From contig JAPZRU010000012.1 of the NCBI GenBank assembly GCA_027531255.1, forward strand, positions 62,001 through 126,000: a stretch of 64,000 bases of DNA, written 5' to 3'. Each line of letters opens with the position of its first letter. Positions within the stretch are counted from its first letter, which is position 1. Source of the DNA: Steroidobacteraceae bacterium (GTDB lineage Bacteria; Pseudomonadota; Gammaproteobacteria; Steroidobacterales; Steroidobacteraceae). The position numbers and the translations under genes are program-made. The notes beneath the pieces were generated by a model. It searched no databases and was not told where the DNA came from. It was given only the letters and a program-made list of their open reading frames with translations. This document shows, piece after piece, positions 62,781 to 64,000 of the stretch.

Positions 62781-64000
62781 TCAGCGCGCCGGACGGTGCA
62801 CCGGCCGCACGCCCCCGAGCACCGCCTGCGCGAGCCCGAAGTGCACGTCGGTGTTGTCGAGCGTGCCGCCGAACAGCGTGGCGCCGAGGCCGTCCGCGGA
62901 CAGCGGCACGTCCGCGCCGCTGTGCGCGGCCACGGGGTCTGCGACCTGGCCGGTGACGAGGAAGCCGCCGGCCACGTCGCGCGCCAGCGGCCCCGCCGGG
63001 AAGCCCGCCGGATAGCCGTCGCTCGGCACGGGCAGCGTCGCCGGCTGCTGCCAGTCGCGCAGCGGCCGCGGGTTCGCGACCCAGTCCTCGTAGCGATCCG
63101 CGTTCGCGCCGTAGCCGATCAGCATCTTGCGGTCGACGTCCGTGGTTTCCGGGTAGCCGTCCTCACGCAGCGCATAGCGCGGGAAGCCGGCGTCTTCGTA
63201 CGTGCCGACGACCGGCGGCGCGACCGATCGTCGCGCGCCGGGCGCGGCCGGCGCCGCGGGCGGCGCGTCGCGCAGCTGCGCCGCGCCGCCACCCGCGGCG
63301 GCCCGCGCACGCAGCTCCGCGGCGCCGAGCGTCGCGGCCCCGATGATCGTCGCGCCGGAACACTCGTGGTCCGCGGTCACGATCACGAGCGTGTCGTCGC
63401 GGGCGCGCGCATAGCCCTGCGCGACGCGGATCGCGCGGTCGAACTCGAGCGTCTCGAGTACCCAGCGGTCGCTGTCCATGTTGTGCGCCTGCTTGTCGAT
63501 CGAGGCGGCCTCGACCAGCAGCAGGAAGCCGCGCCGCTCGCGCGACAGCACCTCGACCGCCTTCGCCGTCATCTCGTCGAGCATCGGCTGGTCCGGCAGG
63601 CCGTAGCGCTCGACCACGTCCGAGGTGCCGCGCCGGCCCGCGACCTTGTCGAGTGCGACGTTCATGTTCGAATACGCGAACAGGCCGAGCAGGCGTCCGT
63701 TCGTCGCCTGCGCCGCCGCCAGTTCGGTCGCATTCGACGCGTACTCGAAGCCGGAGGCGCGGAAGTCGGCGATCAGGTCGCGGGCCGGGTCGATCGCGCC
63801 GGGCGCCGCGGTCCACGCCCGCGCGAGTTCCGGCGGCAGCACGTAGTCGGTCGCGGCGCTGCGCGCCGAGCCCGGCACCGCGTTCGGCAGGAACCACTTG
63901 CGCCCGCCGCCCAGCAGCACGCGCAGGCCGCTGCGCGTGCGGTCGTCGTGGAACTGGTCGACGATGCCCGTGCCGGCCCGACGGTCGGCGGTGTGCACGG
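62781..64000 (-). CDS. Alkaline phosphatase, partial (5' end outside window)
   Basis: At least 405 residues of a PhoA-superfamily alkaline phosphatase; the gene continues beyond base 64000. Visible metal-site motifs are LLVEAASIDKQAHNMD (Asp and His) and VIVTADHECSG (Asp, His). The N-terminal nucleophile (Asp-Ser-Ala/Thr) and signal peptide must lie outside. LLGGGRKWFLP is typical of the larger bacterial enzymes. The C terminus, VPLSADGLGATLFGGTLDNTDVHFGLAQAVLG, is family-like. Its downstream gap to the nitrilase gene is 116 bases with nothing notable. Confidence 0.92.
   Translation of the reverse strand, partial: VHTADRRAGTGIVDQFHDDRTRSGLRVLLGGGRKWFLPNAVPGSARSAATDYVLPPELARAWTAAPGAIDPARDLIADFRASGFEYASNATELAAAQATNGRLLGLFAYSNMNVALDKVAGRRGTSDVVERYGLPDQPMLDEMTAKAVEVLSRERRGFLLLVEAASIDKQAHNMDSDRWVLETLEFDRAIRVAQGYARARDDTLVIVTADHECSGATIIGAATLGAAELRARAAAGGGAAQLRDAPPAAPAAPGARRSVAPPVVGTYEDAGFPRYALREDGYPETTDVDRKMLIGYGANADRYEDWVANPRPLRDWQQPATLPVPSDGYPAGFPAGPLARDVAGGFLVTGQVADPVAAHSGADVPLSADGLGATLFGGTLDNTDVHFGLAQAVLGGVRPVHRPAR

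Overview
This is a very GC-rich (about 70% by eye) bacterial chromosome segment, and its gene order points to a gammaproteobacterium. The markers are pepP-ubiH-ubiI-like preceded by a UPF0149 gene; TIGR02449-zapA-6S RNA-fthC; rplM-rpsI; coq7; a Vfr/CRP-type regulator; rdgC; pmbA divergent from yjgA; and tldD next to a nitrilase. Base composition together with these markers suggests a Xanthomonadales- or Chromatiales-like, possibly uncultured, lineage; this is inference. There is no prophage, insertion sequence, CRISPR array or rRNA. Coding density is high and many adjacent genes overlap by 4 bases (ATGA or GTGA).

Layout. 0-5 kb: a YdcF-type envelope protein, a ClpP-like protein, an RlmI-type methyltransferase and a YyaL-type thioredoxin-fold protein. 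5.2-9.3 kb, minus strand: an ECF sigma factor, a FecR-type anti-sigma factor and a TonB-dependent receptor, together a cell-surface signalling module. 9.3-13.9 kb, plus strand, divergent from that module: a five-gene operon of thermostable-hemolysin-family protein, adenylate-forming ligase, heme-oxygenase-like (TenA-like) metal enzyme, short-chain dehydrogenase and secreted TPR protein. This is the best candidate for an undescribed pathway. Both units begin one internal gene at a non-standard ATC or ATT codon, and nested inverted repeats lie between them. 13.9-20.5 kb, minus strand: HIT protein, a deletion remnant of a DUF486 transporter, HAD hydrolase, ComB-like phosphatase, lipoprotein cytochrome c, DUF882 protein, PLP decarboxylase, Sua5 and a DUF72 protein. 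20.6-24.6 kb: a large Nma111-like serine protease and a PfkB kinase. 24.7-30 kb: dgkA joined to a complete glycine cleavage operon (gcvT-gcvH-gcvPA-gcvPB) behind a tandem glycine riboswitch. 30-35 kb: DUF885 peptidase, SnoaL-like protein, ispG, phhB, a DUF4199-like membrane protein and a 55-residue DUF2256 protein. 35-40.4 kb: methyltransferase, two ubiquinone flavin hydroxylases, pepP and a UPF0149 gene.

40.5-49 kb: TIGR02449 protein, zapA, 6S RNA and fthC, then an EVE-domain gene. The 42.1-43.2 kb stretch that follows is unusually structured. It holds three copies of a short GGAAA-N8-TTTCC-like palindrome, a perfect 21-bp hairpin, an 11-bp tandem repeat, and a self-contained transcription unit for a 21-residue lysine-rich peptide. 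Then come rpiA, an acyltransferase, tRNA-Gln, rpsI, rplM, coq7, a CRP-like regulator with an acidic tail, and rdgC. 49-64 kb: rpe, an orphan MbcA/ParS/Xre-type protein, djlA, purC, a BtuF-like protein, yihY, pmbA, yjgA-purE-purK, an ExeA-type ATPase fused to an FHA domain, a small membrane protein, tldD, a nitrilase, and an alkaline phosphatase cut by the window edge.

The first 40 bases hold no recognisable gene. Most intergenic gaps not described below are under 200 bases and show nothing specific.
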